From: Candidatus Acididesulfobacter guangdongensis
GTDB lineage: Bacteria; SZUA-79; Acidulodesulfobacterales; Acidulodesulfobacteraceae
Assembly (NCBI GenBank): GCA_004195045.1
Contig: SGBC01000003.1
Coordinates: forward strand, 186,001 to 250,000
DNA: 64,000 nt
Reading direction: 5' to 3'
In this document: one piece after another, positions 43,562 through 52,334 of the stretch
Position numbering within the stretch: the stretch's first letter is position 1
How the letters are laid out: every line of letters starts with the position of its first letter
The notes under the pieces: generated by a model
Database searches by the model: none
What the model saw: only the letters and a program-made list of their open reading frames with translations
What the model was told of the DNA's origin: nothing
Made by a program: the position numbers and the translations under genes

Positions 43562-43870
43562 CTATTTTGGGCAGTTATTTTCTTTGCCGGTAGAATGAAA
43601 AATAATATCAAATAACCTTTCGTTTGTTTTATTCATATAGTTCACTTTTTCGGAAAGGGCAGTAATCTTTATATCTATTTTTTCGTCGTTGTCGTCTATT
43701 TTGTTTTTAAGCGAATCTATCTTGATGTCCATAGCTTCTATTCTTGTATTAGTAGAATTTATCTTTTCTTCAAGAATATCCTGTTTGTTTATGATTTTAC
43801 TTAAATTCGGGACGATTAGTTCCTGAATGACTTTTCTTATAGCGTTTTCTTTAATACTCTCAGCGGACAT
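43562..43870 (-). CDS. Small coiled-coil protein
   Basis: A protein of 102 residues predicted to be almost entirely coiled coil: ILEEKINSTNTRIEAMDIKI and DSLKNKIDDNDEKIDIKITA have heptad patterning. There is no signal peptide or membrane segment. A GGAG ribosome site lies 7 bases upstream of the ATG, after three direct copies of AGTAATTAAA (43881-43910). It is the first gene inside the left end of the island and points toward attL. Short coiled-coil proteins in such places are often accessory to DNA processing, but I cannot name a function. Confidence 0.6.
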   Translation of the reverse strand: MSAESIKENAIRKVIQELIVPNLSKIINKQDILEEKINSTNTRIEAMDIKIDSLKNKIDDNDEKIDIKITALSEKVNYMNKTNERLFDIIFHSTGKENNCPK

Positions 43871-43926
43871 TTAAAGCTCCAGTAATTAAAAGTAATTAAA
43901 AGTAATTAAATTAATAGACAATGTTA

Positions 43927-44202
43927 TTATACCAAAGTTTTTAAAAAAGAAAAATAAAATGAATGAAATAAAATAATTATATTTATTTTCTCTTCTATTC
44001 TCTTTTGGTCGTCTTGGCTTAATTTGGCGATTTTATTAGCCTGCGTCTTAGGTATTTGTTTAGCCTTAATGGCTTCTTTGGCTTCAGAGCAGATATTGTT
44101 ATCTCGGTCAAGCCCTTCGTAAACTACGCTTTTTTTCTTACCTGTTTTAATAACTGTGTCGTCAACAAAAGACGGCAACGTCATTCCAGAATCTGGAACC
44201 AC
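43927..44202 (-). pseudogene. Fragment of a ParB-like partition protein
   Basis: Ninety-one codons from a GTG at 44202. SFVDDTVIKTGKKKSVVYEG and LDRDNNICSEAKEAIKAKQI, then QANKIAKLSQDDQKRIEEKI, resemble the part of ParB/RepB-type proteins after the nuclease-like domain (tgxxxSxVxxxL and the A-K-L-s-x-x-x-Q motif). The N-terminal ParB domain is absent, and the last 15 residues are hydrophobic and unrelated. It is therefore a truncated remnant. The GTG start lies inside a 41-bp palindrome. Confidence 0.5.
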
Positions 44203-44211
44203 GTTGCCGTC
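44171..44211. repeat. Near-perfect 41-bp palindrome
   Basis: GACGGCAACGT at 44171-44181 mirrors ACGTTGCCGTC at 44201-44211, and TTCCAGA at 44184-44190 mirrors TCTGGAA at 44192-44198, all centred on 44191, with only two mismatched pairs. It overlaps the start of the ParB-like fragment. It could be a protein-binding site for partition or regulation, or a strong hairpin. Confidence 0.65.
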
Positions 44212-44362
44212 TAAAGTTATCTAAAGGGATTAGTTTTAAGATTAAAACCCTGCTTTAAATTCCTAAAAAAGTATCGGTTACTTGTTATAATATTATTTTG
44301 ACGAGTAAAAATATTTTAACAAAATAATTGCAATATTGCAAAAAATTTGTTAAAATAACCGT

Positions 44363-44710
44363 ATGAAATGTAAAATTGAAAATTGTGATAAAGAAATATT
44401 AGCAAGCGGATATTGCTCTATGCACTATGCCAGAAATCGCCGGACAGGTGATCCTAATATAATACAAAAACGCGGAAGGAAGAAAAATAAATTTAGAGAA
44501 TTTACATTGCAATCTTTTTCAGATAAGTCTAAAAGAACGGTTGATAAATTATTAAGATTTTATAGAATTGCTTCTGAAATCGGTATTTCTGAATCGGAAA
44601 AAGAAAAATTAACGAAGCAAGCGGTTCGTTCAAACGGAACGTTTAGCTTTGAAAAACTTAATCAAATAGCAGACTTATTATTAATTAAATCTTGGATTAA
44701 GAAAGATTAA
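44363..44710 (+). CDS. Phage/plasmid-type Cys-rich zinc-binding protein
   Basis: A protein of 115 residues. CKIENCDKEILASGYCSMHY and ARNRRTGDP (residues 3-31) form the C-x4-C, C-x2-H motif common in small phage and plasmid proteins, where it resembles the metal knuckle of some homing-type HNH proteins. The rest is basic, then helical (KSKRTVDKLLRFYRIASEIG). It has no recognisable catalytic motif, so a DNA-binding role is the fair guess. Downstream, GC-rich and repeat-containing non-coding DNA follows. Confidence 0.6.
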   Translation: MKCKIENCDKEILASGYCSMHYARNRRTGDPNIIQKRGRKKNKFREFTLQSFSDKSKRTVDKLLRFYRIASEIGISESEKEKLTKQAVRSNGTFSFEKLNQIADLLLIKSWIKKD

Positions 44711-45198
44711 TGGTTTTCTATCTACCCATTCCCGATTTCTTGGGGGTATAAGTGGGTAGCTTTGTCGCCAAAGCGAACCCCCCTTAATAATGCACTTAAA
44801 AGTTTTTGCGCCGTAGTCCCGCTCTTTTTTCGCCGGAGTTATTAAGCCGTAGGCGTGATAACGGAGTAAGAAAAAACAGGGACGAAGCAAGCAAAAACCA
44901 CCCTAAAATGACACTCTGCATGACACTATAAGCAAATTTTGCCGGATACGGCAAGTGTAGGTTCTGTTTGTATTTGACGGGTTTTTTAGTCAAATACAAA
45001 CAGAACCGTATAAGATAAAATAAAAAATATTTTAAAAAAAGTTCTTGACATTTCTGGGGGGGGGGTGCTTTAATTTACGTAGGTTAAATTAAAATATTAT
45101 AAACATAATTTATTTATTATTTAATTTATTAATCAAAAATCAGACTGGCATACGAGCATACCATAGCTGACTTTAAATAAAAATAGCGGTTAATATTA
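44711..45198. other. Non-coding region with a large inverted repeat
   Basis: These 488 bp hold no gene. They contain the perfect 19-bp inverted repeat at 44960-45007, a run of ten or more G near 45055-45066, and a short stem CCGGATACGG-like stretch near 44942. The concentration of structure suggests a transfer or replication site. Confidence 0.5.
44960..45007. repeat. Perfect 19-bp inverted repeat
   Basis: GGTTCTGTTTGTATTTGAC (44960-44978) and its exact complement (44989-45007) enclose GGGTTTTTTA. It is the most perfect long stem in the island. Candidate roles are an oriT-type recognition site, an origin hairpin, or a bidirectional terminator. Confidence 0.65.
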
Positions 45199-45726
45199 AT
45201 GGCGAATAAATCAAAATTAAAAATATTTATATTTATCTTTATCCTTTTTTCCGCAAATACAGCATACGCCTTTGGCATTCTGAATCCGCCATATAACCAG
45301 TCAGATTCAAACTTCAATAAACTTGCTATGCGGGTTTACAACTCAAACAGTCCTTATATTTACACACATGGAGCTTATAACTATGATGCTATACCTATTA
45401 CGACTACTATGTCCGGCTGCAAGCTAATAAGCATAATAAGGCGAACGCAGGGCTTTCCTAAACCGGCATACTGGGCGATTGAAAATTATAAGATATGTGG
45501 CGGCAATATTGCGGAAGTTAAAAATACCAATATGGCAGGTTGGAATAATTTGCCGAGGGGAATAAAGCCGGTTATAAAGAATACTATAGTTCAAGCCCGT
45601 CAATTCGGCAAAGCAAGTGCTAATTATTACGGATATAGGATTATCGCAAATACTGGAGCTTATATAGGAACTGTATTCGTGTATGTGCTAAATGGAATAA
45701 AGTTAGAAGCCGCAATGAAGTTTTAG
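45199..45726 (+). CDS. Secreted protein of unknown function
   Basis: A protein of 175 residues with a Sec signal peptide: KSKLKIFIFIFILFSANTAY ends in AYA, with cleavage likely near residue 24. The mature part is rich in Asn, Tyr and Gly, has two Cys (SGCKLISII and YKICGGN) that could form a disulfide, and shows no domain I recognise. It stands upstream of a secreted TPR-type protein and another small secreted protein, forming a group of three exported island proteins. Confidence 0.6.
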   Translation: MANKSKLKIFIFIFILFSANTAYAFGILNPPYNQSDSNFNKLAMRVYNSNSPYIYTHGAYNYDAIPITTTMSGCKLISIIRRTQGFPKPAYWAIENYKICGGNIAEVKNTNMAGWNNLPRGIKPVIKNTIVQARQFGKASANYYGYRIIANTGAYIGTVFVYVLNGIKLEAAMKF

Positions 45727-45779
45727 GATAATTAAATTAAAAATTATTAAAAATAGTAATAATATAAAAAGGAGTGATT

Positions 45780-46703
45780 ATGATTAAAAAAATTTTACTA
45801 TTTGCCGTATTCCTTATGTTTATTTTTGTTGTTAAGTCTTACGCTTCACGTAATTCTATTACTCAATGTTTTAATCATCTTAGAGGACAGTCTTATAGAA
45901 CTGCAAAAAGATATGGGCTCAGAGCTGTAAAAAAACATTCTCATAGTTTTCATGCTCATTTATGTTTAGGGGAGGCTTATTATAAACTTGGAATTTATCC
46001 ACCCGCAATTAACTCTTTTAAAAAAGCTATTTCTTTTACAAACAAAAAAAATAGATTAATGATTGTTTATAACTGGATAGGCAGGATATATTCTAATATT
46101 GGAGATAAAAAAAATGCACTCTTATATTATAATAGGTCGCTTACGCTTGAAAGAAAACTCAAAAATGTAAACAATGAAAGTGCTAATTTAAATAATAAAA
46201 TAGCTGTTACATATCGTAAAAAAGATAATTATCAAAAAGCGCTTTATTATGATGAAAAATCTTTAGCCTTAGCAAGAACCAAAAAAGACAAAGCTAATTC
46301 ATATGGCAATATAGGTACGGACTATTTTGATATGAATAATTATATTGAAACTATAAAATTTATTAAAAAGGCGTTAATTTTGGACGAAAATATAGACAAT
46401 CATTATGAAACTGGTGAATATTTTTTAAAGCTTGGAAGTGCATATACATACATAAACAACTATTCTAAAGCCAAAAATTATATAATTAAAGGTATAAATA
46501 TAGAAAAAAGGATTGGCAATAAATTGATGATAGGTGCTGGACACCTTTTTTTAGGATTCCGTTATCTAAAGAAAGGGAACAACTTAAATAATGCGATGAT
46601 ATCTTTTGAAAAAGCTTACAAGTTTTTTAAAGAAGCGGGTGCCAATAAGGACGCGTCTTCTTGCCTTAATATAGTAAACAAAATAAAAAAAAAATTATAT
46701 TAA
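45780..46703 (+). CDS. Exported TPR-repeat protein
   Basis: A protein of 307 residues. The start MIKKILLFAVFLMFIFVVKS and YAS form a signal peptide. The rest consists of TPR helices: AHLCLGEAYYKLGIYPPAIN, IVYNWIGRIYSNIGDKKNAL, ANSYGNIGTDYFDMNNYIET and GAGHLFLGFRYLKKGNNLNN. TPR arrays bind other proteins, here in the periplasm or outside the cell. The ATG at 45780 follows GGAG by 5 bases; the GTG at 45774 is too close to that site. Confidence 0.75.
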   Translation: MIKKILLFAVFLMFIFVVKSYASRNSITQCFNHLRGQSYRTAKRYGLRAVKKHSHSFHAHLCLGEAYYKLGIYPPAINSFKKAISFTNKKNRLMIVYNWIGRIYSNIGDKKNALLYYNRSLTLERKLKNVNNESANLNNKIAVTYRKKDNYQKALYYDEKSLALARTKKDKANSYGNIGTDYFDMNNYIETIKFIKKALILDENIDNHYETGEYFLKLGSAYTYINNYSKAKNYIIKGINIEKRIGNKLMIGAGHLFLGFRYLKKGNNLNNAMISFEKAYKFFKEAGANKDASSCLNIVNKIKKKLY

Positions 46704-46782
46704 ACAAAAAAATTATATTTTGATTTGAAGGCGGTTAGCGAATATGATTTAGCAAATAAAGGCAATAATTAATTAGTTTTAT

Positions 46783-46823
46783 TTTACCCCCCGCTCTCGC
46801 TACTATGTGCGAGTGGGGGGTAA
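46783..46823. terminator. Strong hairpin after the TPR gene
   Basis: TTACCCCCCGCTCTCGC pairs with GCGAGTGGGGGGTAA across TACTATGT, with a small bulge. With A/T-rich flanks on both sides it could end transcription in either direction. It lies 80 bp after the TPR-gene stop. Confidence 0.6.
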
Positions 46824-46945
46824 ATGATATAAAGATATAAAGTCACATTTATTTCCTCCATATTGCGACGTTAAATTATTTTTTAGATGACGCATGCATT
46901 AACAGGCTACTACTTTGTTTAATCTAATTTATTAAAAGAGAAAAA

Positions 46946-47341
46946 ATGAAAAAAATCTTATTAATTATTTTTGCTTTATCTATTATTTTAAGTCCCGCTT
47001 TAGGTTATGCAAAAAAAACAATGAACGGACCGATAGAAATTTATGGCCGCACTACCTTAAGAGATGTTCATGTAATTTCAAATTCGTACGGATTCATAGT
47101 GCACGGCAAATTGATTTTAATCGATTCTAAGATTTCTGCTCCGGTGGGAGCAAAGGTTTACGGCTTCGGGTCTGTTTATTTGCAAAACGATTATTTTAAT
47201 TGCGAACTTGGAGTTAAATATGCGCAAGCTCCCATAGGCGATGTTATGATTAACAACACATTTACCGGCAGGATTTCCAATGCATCGGATTTTTCTTCGA
47301 GAATGCCTGGGACGGGCTCGCCGTTTCCTTTTATGCCTTAA
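46946..47341 (+). CDS. Small secreted beta-type protein
   Basis: A protein of 131 residues with a clear signal peptide (KKILLIIFALSIILSPALGY, then AK). The mature part (IEIYGRTTLRDVHVISNSYG, HGKLILIDSKISAPVGAKVY, GSVYLQNDYFNCELG) has the alternating pattern of a right-handed beta-helix of polymer-like or pectate-lyase-like proteins, but it is too short for a full enzyme. No catalytic residues are recognised. It may be a surface protein of the island. A hairpin terminator follows. Confidence 0.6.
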   Translation: MKKILLIIFALSIILSPALGYAKKTMNGPIEIYGRTTLRDVHVISNSYGFIVHGKLILIDSKISAPVGAKVYGFGSVYLQNDYFNCELGVKYAQAPIGDVMINNTFTGRISNASDFSSRMPGTGSPFPFMP

Positions 47342-47395
47342 CGAATAGAAATGCAAAAATATTGTCAAAAATAAAGATATCTTATTTATTTATTC

Positions 47396-47434
47396 TCCTA
47401 CTCCCGCATGATTTAGCGGGGTAGGATTTTTATT
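47396..47434 (+). terminator. Rho-independent terminator
   Basis: TCCTACTCCCGC (47396-47407) pairs with GCGGGGTAGGA (47416-47426), one bulged base, and is followed by TTTTTATTTT. It ends the transcript of the small secreted protein gene. Confidence 0.75.
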
Positions 47435-48422
47435 TTAGAGTTAAGCAAACGTTAAAAATGAAAAATATTTTAATTTATTTTAATTTTCCTCTTGACAACT
47501 TTTAAATATCTGGTATCCTATAAATATATCTATGATTTTTTCTCAATTTTTATCGCTCTCTGAGCTGAAAAAAAAATTGACTACCGGCAATGCACATAAT
47601 TTTTTGGGATTATGTTTATTAAATTTTATTTAATAATTAGCTAACAGCCGGAAAATTTAACCAAAAAAGCACAATAAGCCTTTGGATCCAAACCCAAAGA
47701 AACTTTGACTTTTTCTCTCGGAACATTTAAAGTCTATTGAAATTTAAGTTAAATAATTAAGCCAGTTTCATTTCAGGGATTATTTAACTTCACTAATTAT
47801 GCGATAGCTTTATTCTTTATTTTTTATCGCATACTACTATAATATTTTATTATTTATTTATTAATTGCACTGCAAAAGCAGAAACGAGCAAGATAAAAAA
47901 ATTAATAAAATATATCTTTTAAAAAAATCCTTTAAATTAAATTTAAACTTATTTTTATTGCCTGTTTCAGGTGTAGGAATACTTTTATTTTTCTTGGATT
48001 ATCGCTTTTTGCGGTTTGCTTCATGTCGCCGCCTACTCGCAAATCTCACAACTTTTATATTGCCACACCTCCCGCAAGCTACGCTTGCGCTTGAGAAAGA
48101 TTTGCATCCTAACGCCCGTGCTACATCCGGGAAAATCGAGATTCAAAACATATCATATATAGTAAAACTGCATTACCCAGTTAATGCGGTCATTCCTTAG
48201 TTTCACAATCCCATTTTTTTTCTGTTAAAGCTCTCATGGGCTTTTTTTAATTTGTGCTGCTTCACCTATGCGCCGTTTATGCGCTCATTTCTCAGAGTTG
48301 AGAAAAAATAAACAAAAGGACAACGACCTTTTAAAAAAATGTTCCGTCTTAACTTTTTTCCGAAGAGTATCTCGGAAAATGACGCTATAGTCTTGTCTAA
48401 AACTTAAATTTGGAGGTTTAAA
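47435..48422. other. Long non-coding region upstream of the recombinase gene
   Basis: Nearly 1 kb without a convincing gene. A possible 111-codon frame from TTG 47865 has no ribosome site and no family resemblance. GC-richer patches near 48010-48140 (CGCAAGCTACGCTTGCG is a palindrome) and a hairpin AAAGC/GCTTT with T run near 48222-48247 are visible. It may hold regulatory RNA or origin functions. A GGAGG ribosome site at 48411 belongs to the recombinase. Confidence 0.45.
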
Positions 48423-49343
48423 ATGAGAGGAACGGTATCTTGGCAAGTTACGGAAATTTTCAAGGAAATAAAATATATAGGAGAGTCTAAACATTCTGCT
48501 AAAGAATCTGCCCGCCTTTCAGGCGCGCACGGTTCTCACGAAATCGCCGAAAAAACAGGAATATACGGAATAACGACTATGGATAATTATCGTGATTCCG
48601 TAGCCGGATTTGCTAATTGGGCAAAGGAAAATTTTGGATTAAAAGACCTTACAAAAACAGAAAGCAAGCACGTTATAAGCTATCTTGAAAGCAGGATAAA
48701 AGCAGATGTGGCGCATAAAACATTTCAGCTCGACAAAGCCTCATTAAATAAATTTGAAACAGCCCTGAATGCTTATTCTAAGTCGCATAATTTAAACCGG
48801 ACATATAATTTTGCCTTGAACGAAACCTTTAAATCAGAGCATAAATCTTTACAGCATGCAGACATTCGGGCTTACGACAAAGGAACCGTAGATAAACTTT
48901 TAAATAATATTCAGGACAAAGCAACAAGCCTTGCCGTCCGGTGCGCTTTGTCGGCAGGTTTAAGAAAATCTGAAATTCTTAAATTATCGGAAAGTAATTT
49001 AAAAGAAAATAATAAGATTGAAATTTTGGGCGGAAAAGGAGGCAAAGACAGGGTTGTATCTATGATACACGATAAGTCTTTAATTTCAGATATTAAAGCA
49101 TTTTTGAAAGAAAATAGTTTATCGAAATTCGGGGACGCCGTTTCCGGCTCAAAAATAAATTATGAAATCAGGGCGGTTTTAGGCGATAGCGGGTCAATTC
49201 ACGCTCTAAGACATAATTATGCGATTGATTGCATAAATACATTTGAAAAAGCCGGCTATTCGCGCGTTGAAGCCATTCACGCAACGAGCCTTGAACTCGG
49301 ACATAACAGAAACGAAATAATCGAAGGGGTGTATTCAAAATGA
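48423..49343 (+). CDS. Tyrosine recombinase (XerC/phage-integrase family)
   Basis: A protein of 306 residues. The C-terminal catalytic domain has ALSAGLRKSEILKLSESNLK (first Arg), HALRHNYAIDC (His-x-x-Arg), LELGHNRNEIIEGVYSK (His and the nucleophilic Tyr near residue 304). The N-terminal part contains a SAM-like domain (NYRDSVAGFANWAKENFGL). It differs from the tRNA-proximal integrase and sits in an operon with plasmid maintenance genes, so it may resolve plasmid multimers or catalyse another recombination. The next gene overlaps its stop by four bases. Confidence 0.8.
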   Translation: MRGTVSWQVTEIFKEIKYIGESKHSAKESARLSGAHGSHEIAEKTGIYGITTMDNYRDSVAGFANWAKENFGLKDLTKTESKHVISYLESRIKADVAHKTFQLDKASLNKFETALNAYSKSHNLNRTYNFALNETFKSEHKSLQHADIRAYDKGTVDKLLNNIQDKATSLAVRCALSAGLRKSEILKLSESNLKENNKIEILGGKGGKDRVVSMIHDKSLISDIKAFLKENSLSKFGDAVSGSKINYEIRAVLGDSGSIHALRHNYAIDCINTFEKAGYSRVEAIHATSLELGHNRNEIIEGVYSK

Positions 49344-49780
49344 TAAACACGGAAAAATTGGAGAAAATCTTAAAAAAGAAAAAAGATAAAATCCCGGCGC
49401 TTTTGGAAGTCCTGCGCCTTACCGGCAAGCTCTGCATTATCGATGACGACGTCTTAGATAATGCCATCAATACGGCTATTGACAAGGTTTTAAATTTATT
49501 AAAATTGCAATCACAAAGCAAAAGGACTACCGGATATATCCTAACTGCCGGCGATTATAAAAGTTTGGGTATTTTTGAAAATCATCTTAAAAAACTCCGC
49601 CGAAAATCTAAAGAATCGCCGCGGCTGGAAAGTTTAATAAAGCTCATGCCTAAGCTTTATCTAATAAAACAGGAACGGAATTTGAATTTTGCAGAATTAA
49701 AAAAGTATGCAGAAAAAAAATACAAAATAAATTGCTCCCGAACGTATTTCTTAAAAATATACAAAAAAATTAATAATTAA
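49340..49780 (+). CDS. Uncharacterised basic protein coupled to the recombinase
   Basis: A protein of 146 residues, very rich in Lys, with no domain I recognise. The start overlaps the recombinase stop (ATGA), so translation is coupled. The second half (FAELKKYAEKKYKINCSRTY) resembles the KfrA- or TraK-like pattern of a helix-turn-helix near the C-terminus and could bind DNA, which is a guess. The tight coupling implies it works with the recombinase, for instance as an accessory or directionality factor. Confidence 0.6.
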   Translation: MINTEKLEKILKKKKDKIPALLEVLRLTGKLCIIDDDVLDNAINTAIDKVLNLLKLQSQSKRTTGYILTAGDYKSLGIFENHLKKLRRKSKESPRLESLIKLMPKLYLIKQERNLNFAELKKYAEKKYKINCSRTYFLKIYKKINN

Positions 49781-49830
49781 TTTTTCAGTATCTCAAAAAA
49801 AACCGTATATATAAAATATACGGAGAAAAA

Positions 49831-50109
49831 ATGACAGAACTTAAATATCTAACTTTAAAAGAAACGGCGGAAATTATATCAGTCAGCCCGCGAACGCTCG
49901 CAAATTTGGCAACATCAGGTCAGATTACAGCCTATCGCCTTCCGTCCTCTTGCGGAAAAAAATCACGCTATCGGTTTAAATTATCGGACATTGAATCGTT
50001 TATGGACAGAAACAAACTATTGGCCGTAAATGTCATTACAAAAAATGTGTTTAAAAATAATAAAGCCCGAATAGATCTTGTAAAAGTTAAAAAGGCTTTA
50101 TCTATATAA
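49831..50109 (+). CDS. Excisionase-like helix-turn-helix protein
   Basis: A protein of 92 residues. LTLKETAEIISVSPRTLANL and the wing YRFKLSDIESFMDRNKL are the MerR-like winged-helix of the excisionase (HTH_17) family, which in integrating elements bends DNA to direct excision. Similar proteins also regulate plasmid replication genes, and this gene stands directly upstream of the Rep_3 initiator. A TACGGAG ribosome site lies upstream. The role in excision is likely but not proved. Confidence 0.75.
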   Translation: MTELKYLTLKETAEIISVSPRTLANLATSGQITAYRLPSSCGKKSRYRFKLSDIESFMDRNKLLAVNVITKNVFKNNKARIDLVKVKKALSI

Positions 50110-50127
50110 ATTAAAGGTTGCTAAAAA

Positions 50128-51105
50128 ATGAAAATAATAAATCTGATAGGAGAAGAAAAAAGAAACGAATTCGACGGATTAGATTACATCAGAGAAGATA
50201 ACAAAAACTTGCTTGTTAAAAAAGACAACAAATTAGTTTTTACCAAATGCAATTTAAGCTTAGTTCAAATGAAAATTATTCTCGTATGTCTTGGATTTAT
50301 TTTTAAAGACGACATATCATTTAAACCTTTACGACTGCCAGCTAAAAAATTTCTTAATATTATAGGCGTCGGCAAAGAAAATTCAAATTATTTAAACAAA
50401 GAATTTAAAGCAATTCTTTCCAAACCTATAGAGACCATAGAAGAAGACTGCTGGACGATTTATAGCTGGTTTACGAAAGCAAGCTGTAAAAAGGGCATTG
50501 TCGAAATAAGTCTAAATCCAGAACTTGACCCCTTATTATTAAATTTACGTAAAAATTTCACAGCATATCCTGTAAATCACATAATTCAAATGAACAGCAA
50601 ATACAATATTAGATTATATGAAATTTTTACGTCGGTATTGGGCGGAAATTTAAATTTCCGCTGGCGCGTCGGAATAGATGAATTTAAAAAACTTTTAAGT
50701 ATCGAAAATAAAAAATTTAAAGAAATTAACCAGATGATTTTAAATAAAATAAATATGACCGGAACCGATTTAGAAATAGAAGAAATTGGATTAATAAAAC
50801 AATCCAAAAAGGTTGTAAAACTTGTATTCAATATAGTAAGAAAACAATCCAAAATTAGAAGCGATGTTAAAAAAATATTATTTGACGCAAAAAATAAAAG
50901 ATTCGCTATCTCTGATAACCTAATTAAGCGCTACCAAGAAGAATACAAAGAAATCAACATCTACGAAGAAATCAAGAAAATGGAAAATTGGGCCGTAAGA
51001 AAAAGTGACTATAAAAATTTAACGCAAAAGGATTGGACGGAATTTATCGGAGAATGGCTGAAAAGAAAAGCATACGGGGGATATTTTGAAGACTTTTATT
51101 CTTAA
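50128..51105 (+). CDS. rep: Plasmid replication initiator (Rep_3 family)
   Basis: A protein of 325 residues. The Rep_3/RepA winged-helix fold is shown by LSLVQMKIILVCLGFIF, KPLRLPAKKFLNIIGV and HIIQMNSKYNIRLYEIFTSV near residues 150-169, the last being a hallmark, followed by RWRVGIDEFKKLLSIENK. Such proteins bind iterons and open the origin. Four 22-bp repeats start 3 bp after the stop, which is the usual place for Rep_3 iterons. It shows that the island descends from, or still is, an autonomous plasmid. Confidence 0.9.
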   Translation: MKIINLIGEEKRNEFDGLDYIREDNKNLLVKKDNKLVFTKCNLSLVQMKIILVCLGFIFKDDISFKPLRLPAKKFLNIIGVGKENSNYLNKEFKAILSKPIETIEEDCWTIYSWFTKASCKKGIVEISLNPELDPLLLNLRKNFTAYPVNHIIQMNSKYNIRLYEIFTSVLGGNLNFRWRVGIDEFKKLLSIENKKFKEINQMILNKINMTGTDLEIEEIGLIKQSKKVVKLVFNIVRKQSKIRSDVKKILFDAKNKRFAISDNLIKRYQEEYKEINIYEEIKKMENWAVRKSDYKNLTQKDWTEFIGEWLKRKAYGGYFEDFYS

Positions 51106-51108
51106 TTA

Positions 51109-51205
51109 CATTATAAAACTTGCCTATAGACATTATAAAACTTGCCTATAGACATTAATTACATTATAAAACTTGCCTAAAGGCATTATAAAACTTGCTT
51201 TCGGC
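51109..51205. repeat. oriV: Iterons, probable replication origin
   Basis: CATTATAAAACTTGCCTA or a close variant starts at 51109, 51131, 51162 and 51184 (spacing 22, 31 and 22 bp). The fourth copy ends CTTTCGG. The copies are direct, contiguous, 22 bp in period and adjacent to the rep gene. This is the structure of a Rep_3-controlled origin. Confidence 0.82.
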
Positions 51206-51352
51206 GCCAGATTCAGTAGTAAATTCAACACCTTGCCAATGCCTATAAAGTATTAAATCAAAAGTAGAATAAAGTATAAGGATTAAATAGAAGGTACGGC
51301 AAAAATAGTATTGTCACACCCCCCAAATACAAAGGCGGAGAAAAAAAATCTT

Positions 51353-52225
51353 ATGAAAATGGAAAAATCAACTCAACAACTAAATTTGTATCCGCCGGAA
51401 ACGCGGTTTATTATTAAAATGAAAAACTTCTCGACCGGCGATGTTAAAATTCTTAATGATATTAACTTATCCGAATATGAAAAATCTTTAAAATATCTTA
51501 AATATTTAAACGCAAACGGCTATAACGTCTTTCTCTCCGCCTGTAAGGCGGGGGGCGTGTATATATTACTTGATGATATTAAAAAGCCGGCTATAGATAA
51601 ATTATTCACGGACGGTTTTGAACCGTTTTATTTTTTACAGACAAGTCCTGATAATTTTCAGGCTATTATAAAGTTATCGGATAGCCCGCTTGATAAGGAT
51701 ATACAAACTTTTGCAAGCAAACAGCTTGCTGAAACATACAACGCCGATCCAAACTCTGCGGATATTGGTCATTTTTTTAGATTGGCGGGATTTACAAACC
51801 GAAAGCAGAAATACAGCAAGAACGGACTATTCCCGTTCGTAAAACTCTATGCTGGAACCGGCAATACATGCACTAAAGGCGAATCCTACGTCGAAAGAAT
51901 TTTAACCGGCATAGATAACGGTTTTATCGAATTGTTGCCTAAAAAGCATATAACCACGCCCCCCGCTAAGCTGGGAGAAAGAAAAACGCTTGTTTCGGGG
52001 TGCGGCGCATATATTGAAAAGGTCTATAAAAGTGGAAATAAAGACGGAGATTTATCGGCTTTGGATTTTAAGGCGGCACGATATGCTTTGAGAAAAGGTT
52101 TTAAACCAGACGATGTAATTAATGCTATTAAATTATTCAGTCCTAAACTTGAAAGCAGAAAAAGTGGACATATTGACGATTATATTAGTAGAACCGTAAA
52201 AAATGCTTTGTATAATGCGATTTAA
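51353..52225 (+). CDS. RepB-type plasmid primase
   Basis: A protein of about 290 residues resembling the primase domain of RSF1010 RepB' and related plasmid/phage primases. LNANGYNVFLSACKAGGVYI, LLDDIKKPAIDKL and FYFLQTSPDNFQAIIKLSDS are the family's core (catalytic Asp-Asp and the TSPxNxQ motif). ADIGHFFRLAGFTNRKQKYS is the substrate-binding part. The ATG at 51353 with GGCGGAG upstream is preferred over a TTG at 51311. It would prime replication at the nearby iteron origin. The C-terminus has an added helical domain (ARYALRKGFKPDDVINAIKL). Confidence 0.75.
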   Translation: MKMEKSTQQLNLYPPETRFIIKMKNFSTGDVKILNDINLSEYEKSLKYLKYLNANGYNVFLSACKAGGVYILLDDIKKPAIDKLFTDGFEPFYFLQTSPDNFQAIIKLSDSPLDKDIQTFASKQLAETYNADPNSADIGHFFRLAGFTNRKQKYSKNGLFPFVKLYAGTGNTCTKGESYVERILTGIDNGFIELLPKKHITTPPAKLGERKTLVSGCGAYIEKVYKSGNKDGDLSALDFKAARYALRKGFKPDDVINAIKLFSPKLESRKSGHIDDYISRTVKNALYNAI

Positions 52226-52270
52226 GGCTCGGAAAAAGACAAACAGGTATAAAAACCATTAACCTTTTTA

Positions 52271-52332
52271 TTTCTTGCCCCAAACATCGTCAACGGCTTT
52301 TTTCAGCGTCTCCGGCACTAAATAGCTATACC
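52271..52332 (-). pseudogene. Copy of the integrase gene tail
   Basis: These 62 bp match the 3' end of the integrase gene at 56582-56643 with about five substitutions and encode the same last residues (VPETLKKAVDDVWGKK) on the minus strand. The copies are in direct order and flank the methyltransferase-endonuclease-ATPase cassette. Confidence 0.75.
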
Positions 52333-52334
52333 CA

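Noticed and set aside
43401-43598. Plus-strand frame of 65 codons at attL
   Set aside because: It runs antisense through the tRNA fragment and is not a gene.
47865-48200. Plus-strand frame of 111 codons in the long spacer
   Set aside because: TTG start without ribosome site, mixed composition crossing a palindrome, and no recognisable family. It was left as non-coding.
51109-51205. Regular direct repeats that could suggest a CRISPR array
   Set aside because: The repeats are contiguous without unique spacers, number only four, and follow a Rep_3 gene. They fit iterons, and no cas genes are present.
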